From assembly GCF_900172235.1 (NCBI RefSeq), contig NZ_FWFQ01000001.1:229887-293886 (forward strand): a stretch of 64,000 bases of DNA, written 5' to 3'. The DNA is from Pseudoruegeria aquimaris. GTDB lineage: Bacteria; Pseudomonadota; Alphaproteobacteria; Rhodobacterales; Rhodobacteraceae. How positions within the stretch are numbered: position 1 is the stretch's first letter; each line of letters starts with the position of its first letter. The notes below the pieces were generated by a model. That model ran no database searches and had not been told where the DNA came from. It saw nothing but the letters and a program-made list of their open reading frames with translations. Made by a program: the position numbers and the translations under genes. Shown here one piece after another: positions 7,302-16,397 of this stretch.

Positions 7302-8497
7302 GGCAGCAACCGGTAGAACAGCGCCTTCAGGTAGCCGCTTTCGGCCAGTTGCGGCATCAGCGGGTGATCGGGCCCGGCGAAACCGGTGTGGATCAGCTGG
7401 CTGGCGCGCCCTGCCCGGCCAATGCCGCGCGTGCAGGCGGTGCGGAATTTCGACAGATCGGCGGCGTGGGAGCAGGAGCAGAGCCCGAGGTAGCCGCCCT
7501 CGGCCACCAGCGGCGCCGCCAGCCGCGCCACGCGCTCATAGGCGCGCAGGCCCTTGTCCAGCGCCTGCCGGTTGGGGGCGAAGGCAGGCGGATCGCAGAT
7601 CACCACGTCAAACCGCACGCCTTCCTCGGCGAGGGCTTCCAGCACGGCGAAGGCATCGCCGCGGCGGGTGGCAAACCGCGCGTCGGTGCCGGCGGCTTGC
7701 GCCCCCTGCATGGCCAGATCCAGCGCGGCGGCGGAACTGTCCACCGCCATGGCGCTTTCGGCCCCGCCCGCAAGGGCTGCCAGCGAGAAGCCCCCGACGT
7801 GGGAAAACACATCCAGCACCCGCTTTCCCGCCACCAGCCTTTGCGCGAAGGCGTGGTTGGGGCGCTGATCGTAGAACAGGCCGGTTTTCTGCCCGCCCAT
7901 CAGATCGGCGATATAGGTGGCGCCGTTCATCGGCACCGGAATCGGCCCCGCGACCTCGCCCGCAACCACCTCGGTGATCTCTTCGAGCCCTTCCAGCGCG
8001 CGCGCCCGGCCGGTGCCGTTCTTCACGACCGTGGTGCAGCCCGTCACCTCCTGCGCGGCCCCCGCCAGCGCCTCGAAGGCCACTTCGGCCCAGGCGGCGT
8101 TGGGCTGGATCACCAGCGCATCGCCGAAACGGTCGATGATGACACCGGGCAGCCCGTCGGCCTCGGCGTGGACGAGCCGGTAGAAGGGCGCGTCGAACAG
8201 GGTTTCACGGTGCGCCAGCGCGGCGGCGATCCGGCGCGCGAACCACGCCCGGTCGATCACCGCTTCCGCGTCACGGTCCAGCATCCGGCAGAAGATCTTG
8301 GAGATCGGGTTCACGGCCACCGTGCCCAGATCCCGCCCCTCGCCATCCTGCAGCCGGGCAATCGCACCGGGCGGAATCGCCTTGGTGCGGCGGTCCGTCA
8401 CCACTTCGTTGGCATAGACCCAGGGCGCGCCGTGGCGGATCGGGCGGGCATCTGTTTTCGGCTTGAGCCGGACAAGAAAAGAGGAGGCATGCGTCAT
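7298..8497 (-). CDS. RlmI-like 23S rRNA (cytosine-C5) methyltransferase
   Basis: A 399-residue class I SAM-dependent methyltransferase. An N-terminal PUA-like RNA-binding part (RHGAPWVYANEV) is followed by an EEHEE-type middle and the Rossmann domain: VLDVFSHVGGFSLAAL (SAM loop), VICDPPAFAP (motif IV) and LGLCSCSHAADLS (motif VI cysteines). This order is diagnostic of the RlmI/RlmK_L family that makes m5C in 23S rRNA. The start at 8497 is chosen because GGAGG lies 5 bases upstream, whereas the GTG at 8503 overlaps that site. The exact rRNA position is inferred from the family. Confidence 0.85.
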   Translation of the reverse strand: MTHASSFLVRLKPKTDARPIRHGAPWVYANEVVTDRRTKAIPPGAIARLQDGEGRDLGTVAVNPISKIFCRMLDRDAEAVIDRAWFARRIAAALAHRETLFDAPFYRLVHAEADGLPGVIIDRFGDALVIQPNAAWAEVAFEALAGAAQEVTGCTTVVKNGTGRARALEGLEEITEVVAGEVAGPIPVPMNGATYIADLMGGQKTGLFYDQRPNHAFAQRLVAGKRVLDVFSHVGGFSLAALAGGAESAMAVDSSAAALDLAMQGAQAAGTDARFATRRGDAFAVLEALAEEGVRFDVVICDPPAFAPNRQALDKGLRAYERVARLAAPLVAEGGYLGLCSCSHAADLSKFRTACTRGIGRAGRASQLIHTGFAGPDHPLMPQLAESGYLKALFYRLLP

Positions 8498-8544
8498 GCA
8501 CACCTCCTACTTGTTTGCTTCGGCGCTGAAAAGGGCGATCCGCC

Positions 8545-9150
8545 TCAGGCGGAGGCCGGGACCGACAGCTGGCGCTGGATCTCGCGCGCGAGGTGATCGG
8601 TGATGCGCACCTTCTGCGTCTGCCCGGCGCGTTCGGCCTCGATGGCGCGCTGGCCGCCGTAGCCGTCAAGATCCGCCGACACCCGGCGCGGCCCTTCGAT
8701 CACTTCGCCCGTTTTGGCGTCGCGCACCGTCATCTCGAACTTGATCGAATGGGTGCCGCCGATGGTGTAGCGGGTTTTCTCGGTGAGGGAGTGGAAGCGC
8801 GTCACGCGGATGTCCACGATCACGTCGCGGCTGCCCTTGAAGGCGGCGGCGCCGCGGGTCATGCCCTCTTCGAAGATGGCGGCCACCTGCTGGTAGCGAT
8901 CGCCGTAGGCGTCGCCGCGCCAGACGATGTCGGCCCGCGGGTAGTAGCTGTTGGCTTCGGAAACCTTCAGATCGCGCGGCACGGTCACGCGCAAGTCCAC
9001 CACGTTGTAGTCGCGGCGCAGGGCCACGGCCGCGGAATCGCCGGCCAGGCCGCCCTCGATGGGCGCGTAGCGCGAAACCACCTGCGGCGTGCTGCAGGCC
9101 GAGAGCGCTGCGATCAGGCCGATGGCGGCAGTCAGTTTGAACTTGTTCAT
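8545..9150 (-). CDS. DUF6778-type lipoprotein
   Basis: A 201-residue exported protein whose signal MNKFKLTAAIGLIAALSAC ends in a lipobox (LSAC). The mature part is beta-rich, with VVSRYAPIEG near the N-terminus, LRVTVPRDLKVSEANSYYP in the middle and VRDAKTGEVIEGPRRV later, features I associate with the DUF6778 family of Rhodobacterales outer-membrane-anchored proteins. The ATG at 9150 follows GGAGAAGCAAG and is preferred to an upstream start that would break the signal peptide. It lies 47 bases from the rRNA methyltransferase gene downstream. The function is unknown. Confidence 0.75.
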   Translation of the reverse strand: MNKFKLTAAIGLIAALSACSTPQVVSRYAPIEGGLAGDSAAVALRRDYNVVDLRVTVPRDLKVSEANSYYPRADIVWRGDAYGDRYQQVAAIFEEGMTRGAAAFKGSRDVIVDIRVTRFHSLTEKTRYTIGGTHSIKFEMTVRDAKTGEVIEGPRRVSADLDGYGGQRAIEAERAGQTQKVRITDHLAREIQRQLSVPASA

Positions 9151-9311
9151 CTTGCTTCTCCTTTGTCGGAGTCCCACTCACTTCAAGCCGGAAGATGCCT
9201 ATGAAATGCGGCGAAATTTGGCAATTGAAGAAACCTTTCCATGTTTTTTAAGCACTTTCAGGCCACACCCGTGCCGGTCCGGGGCGGGCGGAAGTGTCGC
9301 GCACGGGGTGA

Positions 9312-9340
9312 TTGTTAGCGCTAACGTTTCGTGCTAGGAA
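9312..9340 (+). promoter_or_regulatory. Promoter with overlapping LacI-type operator before edd
   Basis: The perfect 12-bp palindrome GTTAGCGCTAAC (9314-9325) has the CG-centred form typical of LacI-family operators. It overlaps a possible -35 element TTGTTA (9312-9317), followed after 17 bases by TAGGAA (9335-9340), a weak -10. Binding would block RNA polymerase, so edd-eda is probably repressed until a sugar-acid signal releases the repressor. The regulator gene is not in the window. Confidence 0.65.
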
Positions 9341-9373
9341 GCGCCCGAACCCACCTACCCGCGAGGAGCAGAC

Positions 9374-11179
9374 ATGCCACTCGATTCGACGATCGCCCAG
9401 GTCACAGATCGCATCATCGCCCGCAGCGCCCCCACCCGTAACGCCTATCTCGCGCGCATGCGCGCCGCGGCAGAAGACGGCCCACGCCGCGCCCATCTCT
9501 CCTGCTCCGGGCAGGCCCACGCCTATGCCGCCATGGGCGAAGACAAGGCCAGCCTCGCCGAGGGGCGCGCGGTGAACCTCGGCATCGTCACCGCCTACAA
9601 CGACATGCTCTCCGCCCACCAGCCCTTCGAAAGCTACCCCGCGCTGATCCGCGAAGCCGCCCGCAAGGCCGGCGGCACGGCGCAGGTGGCCGGGGGCGTT
9701 CCGGCCATGTGTGACGGCGTTACCCAGGGCGAAGCTGGGATGGAACTTTCCCTGTTTTCCCGGGACGTTATCGCGCTGGCTTCAGGTGTCGCCCTGAGCC
9801 ACAACACCTTCGACGCCGCCGTCTTCCTCGGGGTGTGCGACAAGATCGTGCCGGGGCTGATCATGGCCGCCGCCACCTTCGGCTTCATCCCCTCCGTGTT
9901 TCTGCCCGCCGGGCCGATGGTCTCGGGCCTGCCCAATGACGAGAAGCAGAAGGTGCGCAAGCTCTTTGCCACCGGCGAAGTGGGCCGCGACAAGCTGATG
10001 GAAGCCGAGATGGCCTCCTACCACGGCCCTGGCACCTGCACCTTCTACGGCACCGCCAACACCAACCAGATGCTGATGGAGTTCATGGGGCTGCACCTGC
10101 CCGGCGCCTCCTTCGTGAACCCCAACACCCCCCTGCGCGATGCGCTCACCATCGCCGGCGCACAGCGCGCTATGGAGATCACCGCGCTTGGCAACGACTA
10201 CCGCCCCGTCTGCGACATCCTCGACGAGCGCACCTTCGTGAACGGCATCGTCGGGCTGATGGCCACCGGCGGCTCCACCAACCTCGTGCTGCACCTGCCC
10301 GCCATGGCGCGCGCCGCCGGGGTGATCCTCGAACTCGAGGATTTCGACGCCCTTTCGCAGGTCGTGCCGCTGATGGCGAAGGTCTACCCCAATGGGCTCG
10401 CCGACGTGAACCACTTCCACGCCGCCGGGGGGCTTGGCTACATGATCGGCGATCTGCTCGACCAGGGCCTGCTGCACCCCGATACCAGCACCGTGGCCGG
10501 GGACGGGCTGGCGCTCTACACCCGCGAGCCCAAGCTCGTGGACGGCGCGCTCACCTGGGAAGCGGGCGCCGGCCATTCCCACAACGAGAAGATCCTGCGC
10601 TCCTGCAAGGATCCGTTCCAGCCCAACGGCGGGCTGAAGCACCTCAAGGGCAACCTCGGCGAGGGGATCATGAAGATCTCCGCCGTGGCCGAAGACAAGC
10701 GCGTGATCGAGGCGAAGGCCCGGGTCTTCCACACGCAGGAGGCCGTGAAAGAAGCCTTCAAGGCCGGCGAGTTCACCGAGGACACCATCGTGGTGGTGCG
10801 CTTCCAGGGGCCGCAGGCCAACGGGATGCCCGAGCTGCACGGGCTCACGCCCTCGCTGATGGTGCTGCAGGACCGCGGCCTGAAAGTGGCTCTGGTGACC
10901 GACGGGCGCATGTCGGGAGCATCCGGCAAGGTGCCCGCCGCCATCCACGTCTGCCCCGAGGCCGCCGCCGGCGGGCCGCTGGCGCGCGTGCGCGACGGCG
11001 ACAGGATGCGCGTGGATGCCGATGCCGGCGTGATCGAGGTTCTGGAACCCGATTTCGACAGCCGCACCCCCGTGACGGCCGATCTGAGCGCGAATGCGTT
11101 TGGCATCGGGCGCGAAATGTTCGATGTATTCCGCAAGAACGTGGGCAGCGCCGACGCCGGCGCCGCCGTCATCCTGTAA
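9374..11179 (+). CDS. edd: Phosphogluconate dehydratase
   Basis: A 601-residue enzyme of the IlvD/Edd family, the usual length for Edd. It converts 6-phosphogluconate to 2-keto-3-deoxy-6-phosphogluconate, the committed step of the Entner-Doudoroff pathway. Diagnostic stretches include [19 protein letters not shown] with an iron-sulfur cysteine, [29 protein letters not shown], and the end segment [26 protein letters not shown] ribosome-binding site precedes the ATG. eda follows after 22 bases and the pair forms one operon. The LacI-type palindrome upstream suggests repression. Confidence 0.97.
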   Translation: MPLDSTIAQVTDRIIARSAPTRNAYLARMRAAAEDGPRRAHLSCSGQAHAYAAMGEDKASLAEGRAVNLGIVTAYNDMLSAHQPFESYPALIREAARKAGGTAQVAGGVPAMCDGVTQGEAGMELSLFSRDVIALASGVALSHNTFDAAVFLGVCDKIVPGLIMAAATFGFIPSVFLPAGPMVSGLPNDEKQKVRKLFATGEVGRDKLMEAEMASYHGPGTCTFYGTANTNQMLMEFMGLHLPGASFVNPNTPLRDALTIAGAQRAMEITALGNDYRPVCDILDERTFVNGIVGLMATGGSTNLVLHLPAMARAAGVILELEDFDALSQVVPLMAKVYPNGLADVNHFHAAGGLGYMIGDLLDQGLLHPDTSTVAGDGLALYTREPKLVDGALTWEAGAGHSHNEKILRSCKDPFQPNGGLKHLKGNLGEGIMKISAVAEDKRVIEAKARVFHTQEAVKEAFKAGEFTEDTIVVVRFQGPQANGMPELHGLTPSLMVLQDRGLKVALVTDGRMSGASGKVPAAIHVCPEAAAGGPLARVRDGDRMRVDADAGVIEVLEPDFDSRTPVTADLSANAFGIGREMFDVFRKNVGSADAGAAVIL

Positions 11180-11201
11180 CCAACCGAAGGATCTCGAAAC
11201 G

Positions 11202-11843
11202 ATGACCCCCCAAGAGGCCAGCAAACGCGCCGCCGAAGTCTGCCAACTCGCTCCGGTGGTGCCGGTTCTGGTGGTGGACGACGCGGCCCATGCAGCCCCC
11301 CTCGCCGAAGCGCTGATCGCCGGCGGCCTGCCCGCGCTGGAAGTCACCCTGCGCACCCCGGCAGCGCTCGACGTGATCGCCGAAATGGCGAAGGTGAAAG
11401 GCGGCGTCGTGGGCGCGGGAACGCTTCTGACCCCGGAAGACGTGAAGGCCGCCAAGGCCGCCGGCGCCACCTTCGGCGTCTCGCCCGGCGCGACGGACCG
11501 GCTGCTGCAGGCCTGCGAGGACGAAGACCTGCCGCTCCTGCCCGGCGCCGCCACCTCCACCGAGGCGATGCGCCTGCTGGAACGCGGCTACACCACGCAG
11601 AAGTTCTTCCCGGCCGAGGCCAACGGCGGCGCGCCGGCGCTCAAGGCCATCGGCGCGCCGATCCCGCAGGTCACCTTCTGCCCCACCGGCGGCATCTCGC
11701 TGAAGAACGCGATGGACTACCTGTCGCTCTCCAACACCTATTGCGTGGGCGGCAGCTGGGTGGCCCCGAAGGACAAGGTGCTCGCGGGCGACTGGGCCGG
11801 CATCGAGGCGCTGGCGCGCGAAGCCGCACAGCTCGGCAAGTAA
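11202..11843 (+). CDS. eda: KDPG/KHG aldolase
   Basis: A 213-residue class I aldolase that cleaves 2-keto-3-deoxy-6-phosphogluconate to pyruvate and glyceraldehyde-3-phosphate, completing the Entner-Doudoroff pathway begun by the gene upstream. Motifs include [14 protein letters not shown] (catalytic Glu), [26 protein letters not shown] (Schiff-base Lys in the QKFFPA segment) and FCPTGGIS (phosphate binding). The ATG at 11202 follows GAAGGATCTCGAAACG; an open frame extends further upstream into edd but has no homology. It is followed by intergenic repeat copy B. Confidence 0.96.
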   Translation: MTPQEASKRAAEVCQLAPVVPVLVVDDAAHAAPLAEALIAGGLPALEVTLRTPAALDVIAEMAKVKGGVVGAGTLLTPEDVKAAKAAGATFGVSPGATDRLLQACEDEDLPLLPGAATSTEAMRLLERGYTTQKFFPAEANGGAPALKAIGAPIPQVTFCPTGGISLKNAMDYLSLSNTYCVGGSWVAPKDKVLAGDWAGIEALAREAAQLGK

Positions 11844-11853
11844 CGCAGATGCC

Positions 11854-11933
11854 CCGCCCGGCGGCAACGCCGGGCAGCGCCGACCCGCCCCCATGGGGCG
11901 GCGCTTCACGCCACCCCGCGGGTCGGCACCGCC
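11854..11933. repeat. Palindromic intergenic repeat, type 1 copy B
   Basis: This block lies between the convergent eda and small-protein genes. It has CCGACCC, then CGCCCCCATGGGGCG, GCGCTTCACGCC, ACCC and GGGTCGG in the same order as the block at 6661-6740. Compensating changes (TCCCC...GGGGA in one, GCCCCC...GGGGGC-like in the other) keep the inner stem while the bases differ, so structure is conserved. Confidence 0.65.
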
Positions 11934-11938
11934 CTTGG

Positions 11939-12208
11939 TTAATGCGCCATGCGGCCCGCGCGCCCGCCACGGCGCCCGGCCGAAGGCGCGGCCTCCAGCC
12001 CCTGCCGCAGAACCGCGCTCATGGGATGGTCCGGCGCCTCATCGGCATAGAGCGCCACCAGCGCGGTGAGTGCGGCGCGCACCTCCACCCCTTCGGGCAG
12101 GCTGATCGCCCAATCCAGAAAGATCGACCGGCACTCGCCGATCTGGATTCCCTCGATCCGGTAGCTTTCGCGGATCAGCCCCTTGGGGTCGTAGCTTGAT
12201 GTGCTCAT
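11939..12208 (-). CDS. Conserved small hypothetical protein downstream of glnE
   Basis: An 89-residue protein. The N-terminal half (YDPKGLIRESYRIEGI, then GECRSIFLDWAISLP) looks well structured, with hydrophobic spacing typical of a small globular domain; the C-terminal 20 residues are Arg/Gly/Ala-rich and probably disordered. It starts 10 bases after the glnE stop and is surely co-transcribed. I recall similar small proteins next to glnE in other Rhodobacterales, but no function is known to me. Confidence 0.75.
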   Translation of the reverse strand: MSTSSYDPKGLIRESYRIEGIQIGECRSIFLDWAISLPEGVEVRAALTALVALYADEAPDHPMSAVLRQGLEAAPSAGRRGGRAGRMAH

Positions 12209-12218
12209 GGCGGCGTCC

Positions 12219-15026
12219 TCACGGTGCGCTGGCGTCTGACTCGGAGCGCAATATAGCTTCCGTCACCGCGTTGGCACGTGCGGAATGCGCCGTCAGGGAG
12301 TCCTGCAGCGCCTCGGCGCTTTCCTGGCCGGTTTCGCGCAGCAGGAAGGCCAGCCCCCCCTCGCCCAGCCGCTCCGGCGCCAGCGCGCCGTCGGTCAGCA
12401 GCTTCCCGGCCACCCGCAGACGCCACATCAGCCGGTAGGCCGCCAGAAGGTCGCCCGCCTGCGCCGCGCTCAGCACGCCGGCCGCCACGCCTGCCTCCAG
12501 CTGCGCGCCGACCCCGTGCGCCGCGCTGCCGGCGAGCAGCGCGCAGGTCTGGGCGGTCAGCTCGATGTCCTGCAGGCGGCCGGGGCCGGATTTCGCATCG
12601 AAGGCACCCTGCGCGGGCTTGGCCTCGGCAAGGCGAACGCGCATCTCCTGAACCTCGCGCACCACCCGCGCCCGATCGCGCCCGGCGCGCGGCAGCAGAT
12701 CACGCCGTAAGGCCGCGATGTCCTCCGCCAGCGCCGCCTCCCCCGCCACGGGCCGCGCCCGCGTGAGCGCCAGGTGCTCCCACACCCAGGCTTCCTTCTC
12801 CTGGTAGTTGCGGAAGGATTGCAGCGCCGTGGCCACCGGCCCCTGTCGGCCCGAGGGGCGCAGGCGCATGTCCACCTCGTAAAGCCGGCCTTCCGCCATC
12901 TGCGCCGACAGAGCGGTGACGAAAGCCTGCGTCAGCCGGGCGAAATAGGGCCGCGTGGCCAGCGGGCGCCTGCCCTCGGAGCCTTCGGCCCCCTGCGCAT
13001 CGTAGATGACGATCAGATCGAGATCGGAGCGCGCGTGCAGCCGCCCCGCCCCGAGCGAGCCCATCCCGACGATGACGGCCCCGCGCCCCGGCATCGCCCC
13101 GTGCTTGCGGGCGAACTCCGCCGCCACGTGGGGCGCGAGCGCGCGCAGAACCGCCTCGGCCAGCTCGGCATATTGCGCCCCCGCCTCCTCGGCGTCGATC
13201 AGCCCCCGCAGGTGATGCACCCCGATGCGGAAATGCCATTCCCGCTGCCAGCGCCGCGCGCCGTCCAGCCGGGCCTCGTAGTCGGGCAACGCGGCGAGCC
13301 GGGCGGAGAGATCCTCCCCCAGCGCCGCGCAGCCGGGCCAGTCTTCGAAGAAATCCCCGGCGATGACGGCATCCAGAACCTGCGAATTGCGGCCCAGGTG
13401 CTCGGCCAGTTCCGGCGCCGACGTGGCGATCCCCACCATCAAGTCGATCAAATGGGGGTTGGCCTCGAACATGGAGAAGAGTTGAACACCGGCCGGCAAG
13501 CCCTTGAGAAACCCGTCGAAATGGATGATCGCCTGATCCGGCTTCGCCGCCCGGCCGAGCCGTTGCAGGATCTCCGGGCGCAGGCGGCGGAAGATCCGTT
13601 GGGCCCGTTCCGTGCGCAGCGCCGGGTAGGTCCACCAGCGTTCCGCGATCGCCTCCGCATGCGCATCGATTTCCGCCTCCGTCGGCGCCCCTTCGGCCGC
13701 GCCCGGCGCGAAGAATCCCTCCGTCAGGGCGTGGACCTCCTCCAGCCGCTCGGTGATTTCTCCGCGAAGGGCTGCTACATCGGTGCGGCCCATGAAGGCC
13801 GCGAGCCGCGCGAACCCTTCGGGAGATTTCGGCAGATCGTGGGTCTGCGCATCGTTCACCATTTGCAGACGGTGCTCTACCTCGCGGTGGAAAATGTAAT
13901 GATCCGAGAGCTTTGCGCGGACATCTTCAGGCACCCACCCCTTTTCGGCCAGCGCCGCGAGCGCGGGAAGCGTCTCGCGCTGGCGCAGCCCCGGATCCCG
14001 CCCGCCGGCGATGATCTGGCGCGTCTGGGTGAAGAACTCGATCTCGCGGATGCCGCCGCGCCCGAGCTTCATGTTGTGCCCCTCCAGCACGATCGGCCCG
14101 TGGAATCCCTTGTGATCACGGATGCGCAGGCGCATGTCGTGGGCGTCTTCGATGGCCGCGAAATCGAGGTGCTTGCGCCAGACGAAGGGCGTCAGGGCCT
14201 TCAGGTAGCGCGCCCCCGCCTCCAGATCCCCGGCGCAGGGCCGCGCCTTGATGTGGGCGGCGCGCTCCCAGGTGCGCCCGAGGCTTTCGTAGTAGCGCTC
14301 CGCCGCTTCCATCGAGAGGCAGACCGGCGTCACCGAGGGGTCCGGGCGCAGGCGCAGATCGGTGCGGAAGACGTAGCCGTCGGCGGTGATGTCGCTCAGC
14401 AGCTTGGCCATGGCGCGCGTGGCACGGATGAAGGCGGCGCGGGCTTCCTGGTAATCCGCCTCGCCGTAACGGGTTTCGTCAAAGAGGCAGATCAGATCGA
14501 TGTCGGAGGAGTAGTTCAACTCCCCCGCCCCCATCTTGCCCATGGCCAGCGCCACCATGCCGGCGCCGCTGTCCAGATCCGCCTCCGTGGCGCCGGGCAG
14601 CTTGCCACGCCGGATCTCCTTCGCCAGCGCCGCCCGCATCGCCCGCTCCACCGCCAGATCGGCGAAGCGGGTGAGCGCGCCCGTCACCTCCAGCAGCGGC
14701 CAGACCCCGGACAGATCGGCCAGCGCCGTCAGCAGCGCCGCGCGCCGCTTGGCCTGGCGCAGCGCCGGGCCGGGATCGGCCTCGGGCGCGGCACGCACGT
14801 CCGTGAGAATGGCCTCGAAGGCCTCCTGCGCGGGGCGTTCCAGCGCGGAAGGCAGCCAGGCAGCCTCCTTCTGCATGAGACCCAGCAGGTAGGGGCTGCA
14901 GCCCGCCGTGCCGCCGATCAGCTCGAGCGCACCGGCGGGCAGACCGGCAAAGAGCGCACGGCCCTCGGCGGCACGGTCTGGATCGAAGGGCAAGGGGCAG
15001 CGGGACATGGGGCGCAGGAATTCCAT
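12219..15026 (-). CDS. glnE: Bifunctional glutamine synthetase adenylyltransferase/deadenylylase
   Basis: A 935-residue protein with two nucleotidyltransferase halves. The first carries the paired-acid motif NYSSDIDLICLFDE and the second ARSDLDLIVIYDA; each is followed by the GlnE helical domain (for example KLGRGGIREIEFFTQ and GPGRLQDIELTAQ). GlnE attaches AMP to, and removes it from, glutamine synthetase in response to PII, tuning nitrogen assimilation. The ATG at 15026 gives a normal N-terminus (MEFLRPMSRCPLPFDPD); upstream in-frame codons encode an Arg-rich, unlikely extension. A later ATG at 15008 is possible. The gene is divergent from the DUF2852 gene. Confidence 0.95.
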   Translation of the reverse strand: MEFLRPMSRCPLPFDPDRAAEGRALFAGLPAGALELIGGTAGCSPYLLGLMQKEAAWLPSALERPAQEAFEAILTDVRAAPEADPGPALRQAKRRAALLTALADLSGVWPLLEVTGALTRFADLAVERAMRAALAKEIRRGKLPGATEADLDSGAGMVALAMGKMGAGELNYSSDIDLICLFDETRYGEADYQEARAAFIRATRAMAKLLSDITADGYVFRTDLRLRPDPSVTPVCLSMEAAERYYESLGRTWERAAHIKARPCAGDLEAGARYLKALTPFVWRKHLDFAAIEDAHDMRLRIRDHKGFHGPIVLEGHNMKLGRGGIREIEFFTQTRQIIAGGRDPGLRQRETLPALAALAEKGWVPEDVRAKLSDHYIFHREVEHRLQMVNDAQTHDLPKSPEGFARLAAFMGRTDVAALRGEITERLEEVHALTEGFFAPGAAEGAPTEAEIDAHAEAIAERWWTYPALRTERAQRIFRRLRPEILQRLGRAAKPDQAIIHFDGFLKGLPAGVQLFSMFEANPHLIDLMVGIATSAPELAEHLGRNSQVLDAVIAGDFFEDWPGCAALGEDLSARLAALPDYEARLDGARRWQREWHFRIGVHHLRGLIDAEEAGAQYAELAEAVLRALAPHVAAEFARKHGAMPGRGAVIVGMGSLGAGRLHARSDLDLIVIYDAQGAEGSEGRRPLATRPYFARLTQAFVTALSAQMAEGRLYEVDMRLRPSGRQGPVATALQSFRNYQEKEAWVWEHLALTRARPVAGEAALAEDIAALRRDLLPRAGRDRARVVREVQEMRVRLAEAKPAQGAFDAKSGPGRLQDIELTAQTCALLAGSAAHGVGAQLEAGVAAGVLSAAQAGDLLAAYRLMWRLRVAGKLLTDGALAPERLGEGGLAFLLRETGQESAEALQDSLTAHSARANAVTEAILRSESDASAP

Positions 15027-15188
15027 GGCCGCAGACTGTGCCCAATCGGGGCCGAGCGCAAGCGGGCTTGCGGCGGCTGCGCCACGCGGCACATCGCGCC
15101 GCCGCCGGCGCAGAACGCGGGCAGCGCACCGTGGCACGCAAAGATTTTTTCGCCGCATCTTACTGTTTTTAAACGACTAATCAGATCA

Positions 15189-15207
15189 ATGTAAAAAACA
15201 TTTACAT
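15189..15207. promoter_or_regulatory. Operator-like palindrome 1 (ATGTAAA-N5-TTTACAT)
   Basis: ATGTAAA and TTTACAT form a perfect 7-bp dyad around AAACA. A second copy with matching symmetric changes lies 59 bases downstream. Both stand in the glnE/DUF2852 divergent region. It is probably the binding site of a dimeric regulator, not identified. Confidence 0.65.
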
Positions 15208-15247
15208 CAAGCCTTGATCCCGGCGCAGGCAATCCCGATCTGGTATG

Positions 15248-15266
15248 ATGTGAAAGACATTCACAT
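15248..15266. promoter_or_regulatory. Operator-like palindrome 2 (ATGTGAA-N5-TTCACAT)
   Basis: A perfect 7-bp dyad around AGACA, ending 26 bases before the DUF2852 start codon. It overlaps an extended -10-like element (TGGTATGAT, 15241-15249), so binding would be expected to repress. It differs from palindrome 1 by A to G in the left arm and T to C in the right arm, which preserves the dyad. Confidence 0.65.
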
Positions 15267-15292
15267 TAAAACAGCAACCTGGAGAAAACGAA

Positions 15293-15703
15293 ATGAGTAG
15301 CGTCGCCACGTGGCCCTCGCAGGCCGAAACCTGGCTTGACGAGCGCGGAAAAGGGGCCTGGATCGCCGCAATGGTGCTTGGCTTCATCTTCTTCTGGCCC
15401 GTCGGCCTCGCCCTTCTCGCCTACATGATCTGGAGCAAACGCATGTTTTCCGGCAAATGCGCATCCAAGCGCGCCACCTACAATTCCCGCCACGCCTTCC
15501 GCTCGTCCGGCAACATGGCCTTCGACAGCTACAAGGCCGAGACCCTGCGCCGGCTGGAAGAGGAACAGGACGCCTTCGAAGCCTTCCTGCAACGCCTGCG
15601 CGAAGCCAAGGACAAGGCCGAGTTCGACCAGTTCATGGATGACCGCGCCAAGCGCGCCAAGGACGTGAACGAGGCCGACGAAGACAAGACCGTCGAGGCG
15701 TAA
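15293..15703 (+). CDS. DUF2852 membrane protein
   Basis: A 136-residue protein with one clear transmembrane segment (about residues 22-45: GAWIAAMVLGFIFFWPVGLALLAYM), a basic cytoplasmic part (SKRMFSGKCASKRATY) and a long charged coiled coil (about 80-125: LRRLEEEQDAFEAFLQRLREA) that fits the DUF2852 family of alphaproteobacteria. The ATG follows GGAGAAAACGAA. Two matching palindromes lie just upstream, so expression is probably tightly controlled. The role is unknown; the coiled coil suggests protein contacts at the inner membrane. Confidence 0.85.
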   Translation: MSSVATWPSQAETWLDERGKGAWIAAMVLGFIFFWPVGLALLAYMIWSKRMFSGKCASKRATYNSRHAFRSSGNMAFDSYKAETLRRLEEEQDAFEAFLQRLREAKDKAEFDQFMDDRAKRAKDVNEADEDKTVEA

Positions 15704-15766
15704 GCCCCGGCCGGACGGCGCGGCCCATCCCCAACCCTGCCCGTCCGCCCCTGCACCGGCACTGCC

Positions 15767-15788
15767 GGCCCCCGCGAAACCGGGGGCC
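15767..15788 (+). terminator. Hairpin after the DUF2852 gene
   Basis: GGCCCCCG (15767-15774) pairs with CGGGGGCC (15781-15788) around CGAAAC. No T-run follows, so termination efficiency is uncertain. Confidence 0.5.
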
Positions 15789-15833
15789 ACGGCCGCAAGC
15801 CGCCTTCCCCCCATTTTCCCGGACAGTATAAAG

Positions 15834-16289
15834 ATGAGTATGACCGAGCCGCTCTGGGGCCTTCCCGACCCCGATACCCACGCAGAATTCTACCAGGATG
15901 TCGCCGCGAAGCGTTTCTTCGCCTGGCTGATCGATGCCGTCTTCATCCTGCTGATCACCGCCATCATCGTGCCCTTCACCGCCTTCACCGCGCTGTTCTT
16001 CCTGCCGGCGCTGGCGCTCGGGGTCAGCCTCGTCTACCGCACGGTCTCCATCGCGCGCCATTCGGCCACGCCGGGGATGCGCTTCGTCTCGATCGAGTTC
16101 CGCAACCACCGCGGCGAAACCTTCGACACCGCCACCGCGCTTCTGCACACGGTCGGCTACCTCGTGTCGATGTCCATGGTGTTTCCGCAGGTGATCTCGG
16201 TCATCCTGATGCTCACCAGCCGCCGCCGCCAGGGCCTGACCGACATGCTTCTGGGCACCGCCGCAGTGAACAGGGCGGCCCGCTTCTGA
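15834..16289 (+). CDS. RDD-family membrane protein
   Basis: A 151-residue protein with three predicted membrane segments (about 28-47, 49-66 and 101-122). The RDD signature is AKRFFAWLIDAVFI near residue 25, where Arg and Asp flank the first helix, with the partner segment SRRRQGLTDMLLGTAAV at the end. RDD proteins are small, poorly understood inner-membrane proteins; some act in ion transport. It stands alone between hairpins and is followed by a strong terminator. The start ATGAGTATG is chosen for reading frame and hydrophobic topology; the second ATG two codons later is possible. Confidence 0.85.
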   Translation: MSMTEPLWGLPDPDTHAEFYQDVAAKRFFAWLIDAVFILLITAIIVPFTAFTALFFLPALALGVSLVYRTVSIARHSATPGMRFVSIEFRNHRGETFDTATALLHTVGYLVSMSMVFPQVISVILMLTSRRRQGLTDMLLGTAAVNRAARF

Positions 16290-16319
16290 CCCCGGCGCAG
16301 GCGCCGCCCTCCCCTTTCA

Positions 16320-16343
16320 AGCCCCCCATTTCTGGGGGCTTTT
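16320..16343 (+). terminator. Rho-independent terminator
   Basis: AGCCCCC (16320-16326) pairs with GGGGGCT (16334-16340), loop of 7, then TTTTCCTTTT. It ends the RDD gene. Confidence 0.85.
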
Positions 16344-16397
16344 CCTTTTGCGCATCCATTGCTACGCTCGGTCTCGATTTATGATTGCACCGGATCT

